From Amoeboaphelidium protococcarum (Eukaryota; Aphelidiomycota; Aphelidea), in the NCBI GenBank assembly GCA_023515745.1, contig JALECJ010000020.1:372001-436000 (forward strand): a stretch of DNA of 64,000 bases, in the 5' to 3' direction. Position numbers and translations under genes: made by a program. Positions within the stretch are counted from its first letter, which is position 1, and each line of letters starts with the position of its first letter. The notes under the pieces were generated by a model. That model saw nothing but the letters and a program-made list of their open reading frames with translations, had not been told where the DNA came from and searched no databases. Below are positions 35,736 to 46,278 of this stretch, piece after piece.

Positions 35736-36719
35736 TCAGTCCTAACGCTTAGGGGATTTCACCATCAGGGTGTCTATATATGGATCTTGAGGAATTAGAT
35801 ATAACGCACTCAGATTCCTATTTATTCGCATGGTAGTTATATGGGTTAACTTCTTTTTACCAACAGGTTCATCACGATCTCTGTTGACGCGTCTTTCAAA
35901 TCCACTGCGGACACACTCATAGCACAAACTAGAAATATTAAGCTCTGGAACAACAATGACTCTTGAATGATCATTCAAGAGGTCAATGAATTTTCTGACG
36001 GGAAATAGATTGCTGTTGACACCGCCAGAGAATGCCCATGCTCCATAGTAGACCAAAAACTTATCACGATCCTGACATTGCAGATCGGCAACACCAAGTA
36101 CTATCTCAATAAGATCCAGCGTCGCATGTCTTTTATAGACTTTCTTATCATGATATAGCTTGAGGATGACTGCCCGGAAACTATGGTAATTCAGCTGCTC
36201 TTCCATCCTAGAATAGAAGTCACGCAAGGTAATTATCAGCTTAAGAGTATCTCCGTGACTTTTGGGCAGCTTATATTGTCAAGCCACTCGAGCAAACACC
36301 TAAAACTATTGACCATGCGCAGCGTTTTCGACTCGTGCCAAATAATCCTCCTTGGATATAACACCACGATGAGCATCTCCAAAGTACATGTCATCCGCAA
36401 AACAGCTTTACTAGTGTTTGGAGGGACGGAAATAGGCAATATAATTCTTCTAACCTGGATCTATTGCAATCTCAGTCACTGCACTGAAATCAACTTTAGT
36501 ATATGGAAACTTAAAGCCAATCCTGAGACGCGCTTAATTATCCGCAAACTCCTAATTCATACCCGGCTCCATCCTCTCTTACTCTACAGTTGTTCTAATT
36601 AAACTCAGCAGCAGAATCTAATGAGCTTCAGAATAAGCATCCTAATCAGGCCGTGCATTCTAGTGGCCAATGAATTAGACAGCGTGAACTTCATTCTACT
36701 ATTGCGCGCCTTCGCACAT
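35736..36719 (-). pseudogene. Decayed Fanzor (eukaryotic TnpB-like RNA-guided nuclease)
   Basis: The minus-strand frame carries Fanzor/TnpB landmarks in order. RuvC-I is VTEIAIDPGQKNYIAYF (Asp codon 36459-36461). A helical middle part follows. Then come KFLVYYGAWAFSGGVNS and the RuvC-II/zinc-ribbon start IVVPELNISSLCYEC (Glu codon 35943-35945). The end is TTMRINRNLSALYLI, where active enzymes have an NRD-type RuvC-III motif. Signs of decay: an in-frame TGA at 36279-36281 between RuvC-I and the middle part; Asn instead of the RuvC-III Asp (codon 35814-35816); no second Cys pair for the zinc ribbon; and another TGA at 36720-36722 that cuts off the N-terminus. Under this code TGA is a true stop, so the gene is broken unless an unseen intron covers it. 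In-frame TAG/TAA show long residence in this genome. Confidence 0.68.
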
Positions 36720-37293
36720 TCAGGATAGGATCTTCTATTAGAATCATAATAAGTAGAAAACAAATAATAACCAATAATTATAATTTCAACTTCCCTTGGA
36801 AGAAGTTTGGAAGAAGTAGTATAATCATTTTTCAATCACGTTGTATATTTTTCGCCACAACCTAAAATCTACCAAGCAATGCAAGCTCTCTAGTTCGACC
36901 AGGAAAGTCAGGATCATCAGGCCAATGTGCATCTTCCTCTAATCAATCACTGACAATATATTTAATGGCATTTTCACCAATAAGCTTTAATATTCTTGCA
37001 GTCTTATACAAAGCATATAACTATGAGGAGAAAAATAGCAGTATTCATAATAAATTTCAATAGTTTAAAAAGCGTCTCATGACTGAAAGAGGCAACTACT
37101 TAGTACTTTTCGAGTGTTTTGGCAAAGGAGAAGAAACGCTGGCAACAACAACTAGCTTATGTAGTGATTAAAGTCCGATCTGTATATTATGATTTAGAGA
37201 GTCAACAAGAAAAAAGCATCGTAGGTGATGACAATAAAGTCAATGTCGTATTATGAAAACAATCAATCACTGGATACAGAAGGTAGAAAGTAC
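36720..37293. other. Gene-free stretch, probable upstream remains of the Fanzor element
   Basis: These 574 bases separate the Fanzor relic from the GH1 gene. Other minus-strand frames upstream of 36720 are open for short distances, but I found no recognisable N-terminal Fanzor sequence. AT-rich; no terminal inverted repeats are visible by eye. Confidence 0.4.
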
Positions 37294-39066
37294 TCAAATA
37301 CCTTTATCCTTTCCAGCACGTATGGCATTAGGGAAGAAGCTCTTGGCAATGCCCGGTAATCCATCTCCACCCAGTTCAATCTTCAACTTTGGCTCGGTGA
37401 TACCCAAAATCGCCTTCTGCGGTAATCCAAACACAGTCTCATCCTAGGCACGTAATTCACCACCATTACGGAAGAATTTCACAACATCGCGGTAATACTC
37501 AGCGCCTGCACGCAACTTTCTGTTAAACGAGCTCTTCTTACCGTCTTTGGTCAGACCGTTTCCCTCTGGGCCCAGATCAACCTCGTACAAACCAAATCTT
37601 TGACTATAACCGAATGCCCACTCGAAATTATCCATCAGCGTCCAGTAAAAGTAGCCGCGAATGTCTACTCCTTCACGCATAGCCATGGACATTGCATAAA
37701 TGTACCTCTTGATGAACAGCTTTCTGCGAGAGTCATCGTGATCAGCAACACCATTCTCAGTCACGTAAATAGGGATATCATCTCTATCCGCATGCTTACA
37801 CACTGCATTCCATGTTCTCTTCAACGCAACGTAGAATCCCTCTGCATAAATTGGATACTCCATGTCAGTCATGATACCGGTCGAGGCATCTTGCGGGTGA
37901 GCTTCAGCTCTAATAGGATCATCCAGTCTAACGGAGACGAATGGAAACTAGGAAGTCAGACTAATCTCAGGCATGATAACACTCTTATAGAACATGTGGC
38001 TATAAAAGTTCAACCCAAAAAAGTCCAAAGTATGTGGAGCCTCTGGTATGTTCAGATAATGACGCTTGCCCAGCACCGGAAACTGGAAGGACAACTTTCC
38101 ATACTTGAAAAAAGCCAAAACCAAGTCATTCTAAAGCAAATCAGCAATGTAAGCAGCCATGTAGTCTATAGGATTCCATCTACGGTAAGGATGAGTGTTG
38201 AAAACATTATGCACAATACCAATCTGGATGTCGCTGTCATTTCTAATAGCCTTCAATCTCTTGTACACCTCAGTGTGACCCTTTAACATATTACACAGCA
38301 CAGTTACTGCGTCATCAATCTGATTCCACAACTGACCCTTTTCATTCTTTCCAGGTGGGAACGATCCCTGCAGCCAGCCAACCATGGCAAAGACGGTAGG
38401 CTCATTGAGAGTACACCAAATCTTGACACGATCACTGTACTCTTCATACACCTTCTCGGAGAAGCGGTAGAAATACTCCAGATTATCTTCATTCTCCCAG
38501 CCACCCAGGTCATCGAACCATATTGGCTAAGTGAAATGATGCAAAGTAATCACAGGCGTGATATTTTCCTTCAACAAGAGATCAATCTCGTCCGAGTAAT
38601 GCTTCAGCGCCTCCTTATCCCACTTGCCAGGCTGAGGCTCAATCTTGCTCCACTCAATACTGAAGCGGTAAGAGTTGAGAGCCAGATCCTTCATCAGACG
38701 TACATCCTCAGCAGTTCTATTCCAATGATCTGCTCCATAGATGGCAGAGTGTCCTTTGAATATGCGACCCTTCTTCTCCCATGCCCACCAGTTGTTATTG
38801 GTGCAGTTTCCTTCAATCTGGTGAGCAGCAGTACTGGCACCCCAAAGAAAATTTGCCGGGAAATGAATATCCGTAGTGTCTATGCGCTGTCTGTTTGGAT
38901 TCGCAGCATTGTCCCACTCCCATCTCAGAGGCTTTGGCACCACAAAAGAGAACAGTCTCTGCAACAGCACAAAAGTCATGGTGAACGGCAGAGCCATTAT
39001 AAGAAATACAAATCTTGCATACGGAAACCAATACTTGGACTCTGAACCACTAGAATACCCAGCCAT
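37294..39066 (-). CDS. Membrane-anchored glycoside hydrolase family 1 (beta-glucosidase-like)
   Basis: A 590-residue retaining beta-glycosidase with an N-terminal signal anchor (FVFLIMALPFTMTFVLL, about residues 16-32), suggesting a type II membrane protein facing the lumen or outside. GH1 motifs in order: FPANFLWGASTAAHQIEG, NSYRFSIEWSKIEP, TPVITLHHFTQP, the acid/base WCTLNEPTVFA, and GLNFYSHMF. These are followed by the nucleophile IYVTENGVAD, RGYFYWTLMDNFEWAFGYSQ, and RFGLYEVD. Both catalytic Glu residues are present, so activity is expected. The substrate cannot be told; cell-wall or host glycans and glycolipids are possible. A short C-terminal extension follows the barrel. No intron. Confidence 0.93.
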
Positions 39067-39624
39067 ACTACTCTGTCTATGTTTTGCTAATAATAATCAA
39101 GTGCTACCACTGATGATACTGACCGACTATTCAAGAAGAGTAAAGCAGAAGCGAATACTATTATTATTCCAAGATGTCAAAAGGAGTAAGAAAGGAACGT
39201 CTGATTACTACAGGCGAAGGAAGTGAATGCGCGCGAAACGAGATTTTGAACGCGCCAAACTCGTTCTTGAAACATTTCAAGTTTTGAAGTGGCGTTGTCG
39301 TGTGAAGTTTGTGAAACCAGTCTGGTGGCGGCATTTCACTCACTGATTAAACTAATGTAATCAATCGCTTGATTGTAAGTATCAACTATTATTTTCTTGT
39401 GTTAGTACATTGTATTTTGAATGTTAATTGCCTAATTTAGATTGCATGTTGCGTAATATTACTTTTAGGAAATGTCGATCCTATTTCTGGTGTCGTGTTT
39501 CCGATTCAGGTAGATTTGTATCCATGAATAGATTAATGCCGCAGTATATAAAGGGCTTAAGGCTCACTTTCACTCTCTTTTTCACTTCAAACTACGATAT
39601 CAAAAGTAATAAGACTTTATAGAA
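39067..39624. other. Intergenic, divergent promoter region (GH1 / GPI protein)
   Basis: No gene is seen in these 558 bases. A GC-rich block with cgcgcgaaacg and gaacgcgcc around 39228-39258 stands out; clusters of ACGCG-like words could be transcription-factor sites, but none can be named from this sequence alone. TATATAAAGG at 39544-39553 lies about 75 bases upstream of the GPI-protein ATG and is a plausible TATA box. Confidence 0.4.
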
Positions 39625-40218
39625 ATGAAATATCAACAGCTAATCTCTGCATTTGCATTGTTTACTGTGGCTTAGAGTAACAAGATAACAGTTGGCAGTT
39701 TTGAATTTGAAAATCCCTAAAATGTTGCTTAAAACTCCAAGGTACCTTTAGTAAAAGCTGGTAGCACGTATCAAATTAAATGGCGTACCATCCCAGAAGA
39801 AATGGGGAATCCTGAGACTATTACATTGGAGTATATTGTAGGTGTGTTCCCATATTAGTCTGCATTCACTGCCCTGCTAAAGGATGCTCCCAACTAGAAT
39901 TCATACGACTGGAAAGTGCCTGTTGACGCTGCTGAGAATTTCTACTTTTTTAGAGTCAGCTCATCCCAGTAAAGTCCCCCAATGCGTGCTCGTACCAGTG
40001 CCGCAATTAGAATTATTTCCTAAAATGCAACTGATGTCGCAAATCTCAATCCTATCGAATATGAGGATCCGTCAAAGGCTGATGGTGAGTAATAACCATT
40101 GAATGACAAGAATAACTTAAATAACACCAATTCTACTGCAAACTCGGCTGTCGATGGTGTCTCTCTAAATGCTCTGAGCGCGGTGTTAGTTGGCTTCGTG
40201 TCTCTGATTCTCACTTGA
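39625..40218 (+). CDS. Secreted, probably GPI-anchored Kre9/Knh1-like wall protein
   Basis: A 197-residue protein with an N-terminal signal peptide (QQLISAFALFTVAQS) and a C-terminal hydrophobic tail (SLNALSAVLVGFVSLILT) of the GPI-attachment type. The preceding Asn/Ser-rich spacer contains a plausible omega site. The core resembles the fungal Ser-Thr-rich GPI-anchored family whose N-terminal domain is shared with Kre9/Knh1: VPLVKAGSTYQIKWRTIP, then TITLEYIVGVFP, SYDWKVPVDAAENFYFFRV and ARTSAAIRI. Several NxT/S sequons are present. Such proteins sit on the fungal cell surface. Assignment rests on pattern rather than strong identity. PIG-N at the window start belongs to the pathway that makes its anchor. 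Confidence 0.65.
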
Positions 40219-40651
40219 AGCTTTAACTGAAGAACGCGGTGTGTGGCTCCTTTCATAGATAATTACAAATGAGTAGAAAATAAAATTATTGATTCAAGTG
40301 ATTTAAATAATGCATTTAACGCTTTACCGCAGTCTAAGAATTCAAACGAGATTGAACCTAACAAGAACCTCTTTTTCTTCATGTAGAAAAGCGCGCTAAG
40401 CGCGTAAATTCTGGCAAGCATTTGAAGAGATAGACAAACGTGTATACAGTGTAAATTATGAATAATTACATGCTAATCTGACTCCCTTTTACATGTGCAA
40501 GTTTTATGCAAACTAGTTATTGAGCTTTTTTGGCCATAAACCTTCTTTAAGGCGATGTAATATGATCAAGCTTCACCCTTGGGAGGTATTTAAATGGTGA
40601 AGATCATCAAGGTTCTCTCTTAAAGAATAGTTGTGTAGCAAAATGAAATGA
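40219..40651. other. Intergenic, 5' side of the Ser-rich CxxC gene
   Basis: No gene is clearly supported in these 433 bases. A polyadenylation-like AATAAA is at 40280-40285. A short GC palindrome (gcgcgctaagcgcg, 40392-40405) stands out. An upstream coding exon for the next gene may be hidden here, because that gene has no in-frame ATG. Confidence 0.4.
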
Positions 40652-41389
40652 AATTAAAAATAGGAAGACTGGTAGGAGCAGATTCAGAGAGCTAAATTGA
40701 ACAATAATTTCATTGGCATTTCCTCATCCGAGGACTCTGAATCTGCTTCTGATGAAGAGCTGTCGTCTGTGCCTCCCGCTGCCTTTTCTGTTGCCGCGCA
40801 TTCTGGCTCGTCCATTGCGCCTGCGTCTTCATTGTCTGGTGCCCGTCCTTTGTCGTCTGGTGCGGCTGGTCCTTCGTCTTCTTCTGCTCAGCGTCCTCCT
40901 CTGCGTTTGGAGAAGGCGCACCCTTCACTGTCGTCACCGTCCTTCTAACGAAGGTACGGTAATTAGAATGATAACTTTTTTAGTTATCATTGACCGTAAG
41001 TAGGTGTCACTCCTACGCGGCCGGCAGTGAAGGTACGCTCCACTGCGCCTGGTGTTGTGTCCTCCTCCTCGGTGGGCGATGGTCCTGTCTCTGGCTCGTC
41101 CGTATTCGCTCCGTCGTCACCGCCTGTTCACGTTACTGCCGACAGCGCTGTAGGCAGTAGCATTTCTAGTTAGAAGAGTGCATCTGTAACCGGATCCTCT
41201 TCTAGCTAGAAGCAGGTTTGCAGCAATTGTGCCTTGCGGTCTTGTGAAATCCAGCAACTTGAGCTGGAAAATAGCAGACTGCGGGCAACAGTTGAAAGGC
41301 TAGAGGCTTCGGACAAGTTCCAATTTGAATTAATTGAAAAGTTATGGATTCAATAAAATTTATATGGAAAATAACTGACTGTTTGGTGA
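40652..41389 (+). CDS. Ser-rich protein with CxxC and C-terminal coiled coil; 5' end unresolved
   Basis: Plus frame 2 is coding-like from 40652, just after TGA 40649-40651: QKQEDWQEQIQRAKLNNNFIG, an acidic Ser patch (SSSEDSESASDEELSS), then long Ser/Pro/Ala/Gly-rich sequence. It ends in VCSNCALRSC, the coiled coil QQLELENSRLRATVERLEAS and KLWIQ before TGA 41387-41389. The only in-frame stop is TGA 40991-40993, inside a long stem-loop. Removing a frame-preserving intron such as 40959-41000 (GTAATT...AAG, 42 nt) joins the two halves. No in-frame ATG exists at the 5' end, so a first exon is missing or wrongly placed. It shares its C-terminal plan with the Myb gene downstream. Function unknown. 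Confidence 0.5.
40955..40998. repeat. Long stem-loop within the predicted intron
   Basis: TACGGT (40955-40960) pairs with ACCGTA (40993-40998), and AATGATAACT (40967-40976) pairs with AGTTATCATT (40982-40991). The loop is five T. Six bases on one side and one on the other form an internal bulge. It brings the candidate splice sites together. Confidence 0.85.
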
Positions 41390-41694
41390 ATCTATGCCTT
41401 AGAGTTAGTAGTTAAGCCGTCGATGATTGAAATAATTTGTAAATAAAAGTGTACATACTGTAGTATAATAATACCTATTTCTATTAGCATTACCTTCTAT
41501 TATTGAGTATATATGAGCAGAACTCAGATATAGTCACACAGACATCTTTTGATTTACCCCTTAGCATATTCCCCTTACCCAAAGCTATAGTTAGATTTGA
41601 GGAATCGATCTTTAAGCCATTCGAATTGCTAAATATCTTTATCTTTTCTAATGCTCATACAAAAATTGCCATCCAGATAATATCTAAACTTGAG
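41390..41694. other. Short intergenic / 5' leader of the Myb gene
   Basis: Frame 1 is open from 41431 but has no ATG before 41695. The translated sequence (FEESIFKPFELLNIFIF and so on) could be a partial exon or merely an open leader. AT-rich; nothing else seen. Confidence 0.4.
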
Positions 41695-42894
41695 ATGCCA
41701 TTCTAATACTCAAGGGGACCAAGGACTAGAGAGAATTGGACTCCATAGGAAACAGGACTGTTGAGGCGCGGGTTGATAAAATATGGTCCGTCTAAATGGG
41801 CTGTCATTCTAAAAGACTCAGAATTTGAAGGCCTTGTAAGAGCTGGCAAAAAACCTTGTCAATTAAAGGATAGATGTAGGACCGTGTTATAACGTCTGAT
41901 AAAGATTGGTGCTAGTCGTGACCAACTGAAGCCTTGGATTCTAGGTACACCATTAGGATCTGGTAGTAATTACAGATTTGATTAGAAGGATCTCGAGGAA
42001 GTATTACGATTTAGAGACGAAACTATCGGAGGATTTTAGGGTACTCATAACGGTGGAAGTGGCAGCCAATGGGACAATGCCATGATGGATGCCGTGATGA
42101 GAGAGCCGTCTAGCGCCGATAAAAGAAATCCATCCCCCGTCGTTGGTAGGCAGTAATAGCTGTCGTAGAGAAATTGGCCTATTCCAAAGGGATTTTAATA
42201 TGCAAAGCCATCCCACTTTGGTAAAAGCAGTTTTTCAAATTTGAAATCTAATGGAGAAGGCACGCAAAGAAGATACCGCAATGCGGAGGTGGTGGGCTCG
42301 CAGCTATCTGGAGATAATTCAGCACGTCGCGACAGTTAGGGGCGGTAGTATACGTCTCCTTCAGCTTCTAAATCCCAATGGTCAGCAAGGAGTACCTAAC
42401 AGAGGAGTAGTCAGCATCGTTACATGGAGATTCCAGAGTTCTCCTCAAGTAGTCAGCAATCTTCGAGCAGGGCGTGGTAATAGTGCACTGATAGCGAAGA
42501 TGAAACACGCGATCTGACGGATGAAGATTATTACACAGAGGAGGGTGGTAGAGAGGAGACGGAAGAATCATCAGCAGACGATGCAGAGTTTCTGGATACC
42601 GACTCGGAGATTGATAATCTATTTGCAAATCTGTCTCCTCCCCCTACAAGCGCCCAACATTCTTCACCTAGATAAACTCCTGCCAACTGCGGAGCGGTTG
42701 ATGCCTCAGAGGAAATGAGCAGGCGCGTCAAGCAGTAAGATCAACTGAAGTGTCCGCACTGTACGAAAAATGGGGACCTACTGCAAAAGAGCAGACTAAA
42801 GGAGCAACGTTTGCTTGGTGAGAATGAGGTTCTAAGAAATGAGCTGTAGTCTACGAGAGAGTTGCTTGAAAGAATTTATGAATTTAGAAAATGA
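41695..42894 (+). CDS. Myb/SANT-domain protein with C-terminal CxxC and coiled coil
   Basis: About 399 residues from ATG 41695. An N-terminal Myb-like domain (about residues 10-70) reads NWTPQETGLLRRGLIKYGPS, KWAVILKDSEF, then QLKDRCRTVLQRLIKIG. The trailing LKDRCRT resembles the third helix of telobox-type Myb domains that bind telomeric repeats. Gln/Ser-rich and then strongly acidic sequence follows (TDSEDETRDLTDEDYY, DTDSEIDNLF). The C-terminus is LKCPHCTKNGDLLQKSRLKE with a leucine coiled coil ending ERIYEFRK. A DNA-binding role is likely, telomeric or transcriptional. The start is uncertain because the frame is open upstream without ATG. Confidence 0.68.
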
Positions 42895-43125
42895 GAGTTT
42901 TTTAAGATGGCTTTATATCATTTTATCCAATATTGGCCCGCCAAGTTCAAACATCTTCGAGAACACAAATTTGAATAGTTTTGGCAACAAGTGTGATCTA
43001 AATAACTACAACTGAAAACATCACGTCCGCTCATTTATTGCATTAACAAATCAACTTGAATGCATTAATTATCACTCAGTAAGTCATTCAATGGTAAATC
43101 TATACGTAATTACCCAGCGGAAGTA

Positions 43126-46059
43126 TCATGCATCATGGACGTGGAAGCAGTTGGCACAGCTATACTCCTTGAAGGGATTGCGAGCAAAAGCTGTACAATT
43201 ACAATACTAGCACTTGCTCTTGTTCTCCACTCGCTTGGTCTCCTTCTTCACATCATACTTGGAGATTTTCACGCCTGGTATTTTCTCCAACTCTCGCTTT
43301 GTCAATGGTACGAGTGGTTAATGAATCTGAGAGTTCTTCTGATGGAAGGCGTTTAAATTCACAGGCGTTTGACTATTGTCAATCGGATCCTTCTGCTTGT
43401 AGCCAATGATCTCAACTAGGGACGCTTACTCTGGTTTAGCACCAACCATCGGCTTTACTGGTATTTACGGCACACTATGCTATGGAAACACGGCTGGTTT
43501 CTAGAATGCCAAAGCTGGATTATCAACAACAGGCTTATATGGCCCCGCATCATACATGTCCGTATTCTTTGCATTATAAGAACCAGATTAAGGCGAGCTA
43601 TATTACTGCTACTACTATTGTTATTACTAAGCAAACTGTTGCGCATACATCTACTGTTGCTGACCACCATACACGGGTCTCTATTAAAACTGCTATTGAG
43701 TCTAATACTTGAGAGGCTACTATTGTAATTAAGGAGACAGCTATTACTAAGGAACGTGTCCAGTCATCTACTGGCGAAGAGACATCTAGCCCGGTTGTTA
43801 TTGCAAAGCCACGTTGCCATAATCATTAAGAGCACTACTAGAGACGGCCTTCTTGATCATATTAGAATGCTGCTAATGGTCGTTAAATGAAGAGACATAC
43901 GGATTAACATTATGTGAGGATGACGAGCTTCTCGCAGACTAAGATGGCGTCTATTATTGCTATTGTTATTGAGAAGAGTCCGCACTCTCCAGGAACAGTT
44001 TACGACTCTTGGCACTGCGAATACTGAGCACCCAATCTTTCATTTTATCCAGAGAATCCACACACAGATAATAACAATACTAGAACGGGTTCTCATAAAC
44101 GGCCGCATTCTCCTAGGACTTCATTGCAAAGCAAAACTTGGTAGGCGCCTTCTTTTTGACTCGCATAAGAGTATATACATCATAGACGTCCAGGTGACAA
44201 AGCAGAGTCTCCTCACCACCCCTCGAATCTTTCGCGTAATAGAGACCATCATTCTTCAGCTCAAAATAACGCTTCTACCACTTATCCTTTTTCAGTTCAA
44301 CGTATGCCCAACCACACATCTTTGGGTAAGATTTCTTGGCTCCTTTCGCGGTCAGTGAATCTTTGTACCTATACTTCTTGAGAAGAAGACTATTCGGAGA
44401 CTCTTTTCCCCAAGTGGTCATAACATCTGTAACAATCTCAAAATCTCTCAATGGCCTCTCCAGTCCATACTCGTTGATAATCTCAAATAGAGTCCACTCG
44501 GAAGTATCTTCAAGCAAACTGCGCTCTTTCAGATCCCTCACGATATGCTTTGCACTTTACAGCGAAGTTATAACCAGAGTCTTGAAAGTCTAAGCGTTCT
44601 CAATGTAGATACGAGCAGTAATCTTCTTCACGTTAGCCTTGGTCAATTTCATCATGGCATTTTTAACTTTATCTTCGTGGCTCTATTAACTAAAATTTTC
44701 TCGAGATTTCTACGGCTGATACACTAAACGCTCCTCGGCAGGACTCTCATAATTTCCAGGTGCACTTAACTGTGGCTTTAAAGGCATCTTTGAACTGGCA
44801 TTCATTCTATTGAAACTAGTAGCACGCTGCAACTGGTCACTTGACGGCTAATCACTAATGTAATCAGCCTCTAGATACTCAGTATCTTATGATTTCGGAA
44901 CTTCCTATTACAATTTACTTTAACCAATTTTACGACCTTTCTTATGATCAAAAATCTAATCTAAATCCCCCAACAAAGAGTCCAAATTCTAGAAATCACT
45001 AAGAGATACTTCTTCAAATTTCAAAGCGACCGACATTCTCTTGCTCTACTCTTTGAGCTAGCGCTCCTCTTCCAAATCATCATCAGTACCTGGGCCATTG
45101 GACAAATCAACTTCCTCAGGTCCCTCTAAACTGGACTGTGAGTTTACAGAATTTATGGATGGCTATGATTACGACTTGGTCATCCCTTTGAGTGGTTTAG
45201 GCTATAACTGCGGAGGCTTGTCATAATACTGATCAGCTTACTGATCTGCAAACATCTCTTTAGATTTACTAGACTTCAAGTTATTAGTCATCTTCTAATA
45301 CAGCATCTACCTAGGATCTGCACCATCGCTATCATACTTTAGTTGCTGAGTACTCTTACTCTTGGGCTAGATATACTAAACATCTCCATTTTCCGACCTT
45401 GAATACTGTTACCGGGGCTATGGAAATTACTACTACTATTAGTGCCGCTATGACATTGAGTTGAGAGAATCGACGCTCAAGTTCTAAGCTTTCTAAATTG
45501 GAGGTGGAGGAACAGGTGCTACATCGAACATTATTGTGGCAGAAGAGTCCTGCTCAGGCTCAAAATTTCTGACAGTCTGTGGCGGCGGTCGCTTCAATGG
45601 TTACACTCCAGCAAATGATGGCTGACCACCCCCATTCACCACATAATTAGGAGTACTAAGATTAGGCTGACTCTTATTAGGCTTATTTAGAGAAACAGGA
45701 GGAGGCGATTACTGCTACTACTAATTCTTATTCTACTGCTGATGAACCTTATTGCCACTATATGGCATATTCGTACTCTTATTATTACCAGGACCATTGC
45801 TGACAGCAGCATTACTCTAAGGCAAAGGAGGACTCGTCATGTTTCCGTACATTCCAATGATATTGTTCGTCTCCGGACTCTCTGGTGAAGGTGTAAGCTA
45901 CATGTAGTGATAATTTATAGAATAATTAATATGATGATTATCATATACTTTATATTGCTAAATATTTACAGTATTGTATTTGGATGACATTTTTTGCAAC
46001 TTATTCAACATGTCATCTAGCTCATTGAGAGCCGAATTCTAATTCCCGTTATTACTCAT
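43126..46059 (-). CDS. MRL-family adaptor (RIAM/lamellipodin-like, RA-PH module)
   Basis: About 960-977 residues. N-terminus: ALNELDDMLNKLQKM helix; proline/Gln-rich sequence (VPPPPIQ, RPPPQTV); a second LD-like helix NLDSLLGDLDQIF at about 44957-44995. The RA domain begins KVKNAMMKLTKANVKKITAR and is followed directly by a PH domain: GWAYVELKKDKWQKRYFELK, DGLYYAK, KKAPTKFCFAMKS and YYLCVDSLDKMKDWV. This coupled RA-PH is the MRL hallmark. In animals MRL proteins link Rap/Ras GTPases to talin and Ena/VASP. A long Gln-rich region follows, written largely with TAG/TAA. The end is CQYCNCTAFARNPFKEYSC, then ANCFHVHDA, a possible zinc site. A frame-neutral 51-nt AT-rich intron (45898-45948, GTATAT...TAG) is likely. 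Confidence 0.85.
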
Positions 46060-46278
46060 TCCAAGTATACGTTCTATATTAAAAGTATGGACAATTTGAG
46101 ATAGGTAGTCCCAACAAAGTATGACCAACAAGTTGAAAATATTGTGATAAATGAGTTGATATTATAGACTGAAAGTAGGTAAATAGGAAGGAAGAATTGA
46201 AACAATCGATGAGCGGCAAGATTTAAAAATAGCCCATTTCTGTAGGCGTGATATTGTTATGATCTAGAATACTCACGC

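Noticed and set aside
37600-38286. 228-codon plus-strand open frame
   Set aside because: Fully antisense to the GH1 glucosidase, whose catalytic motifs fix the coding strand.
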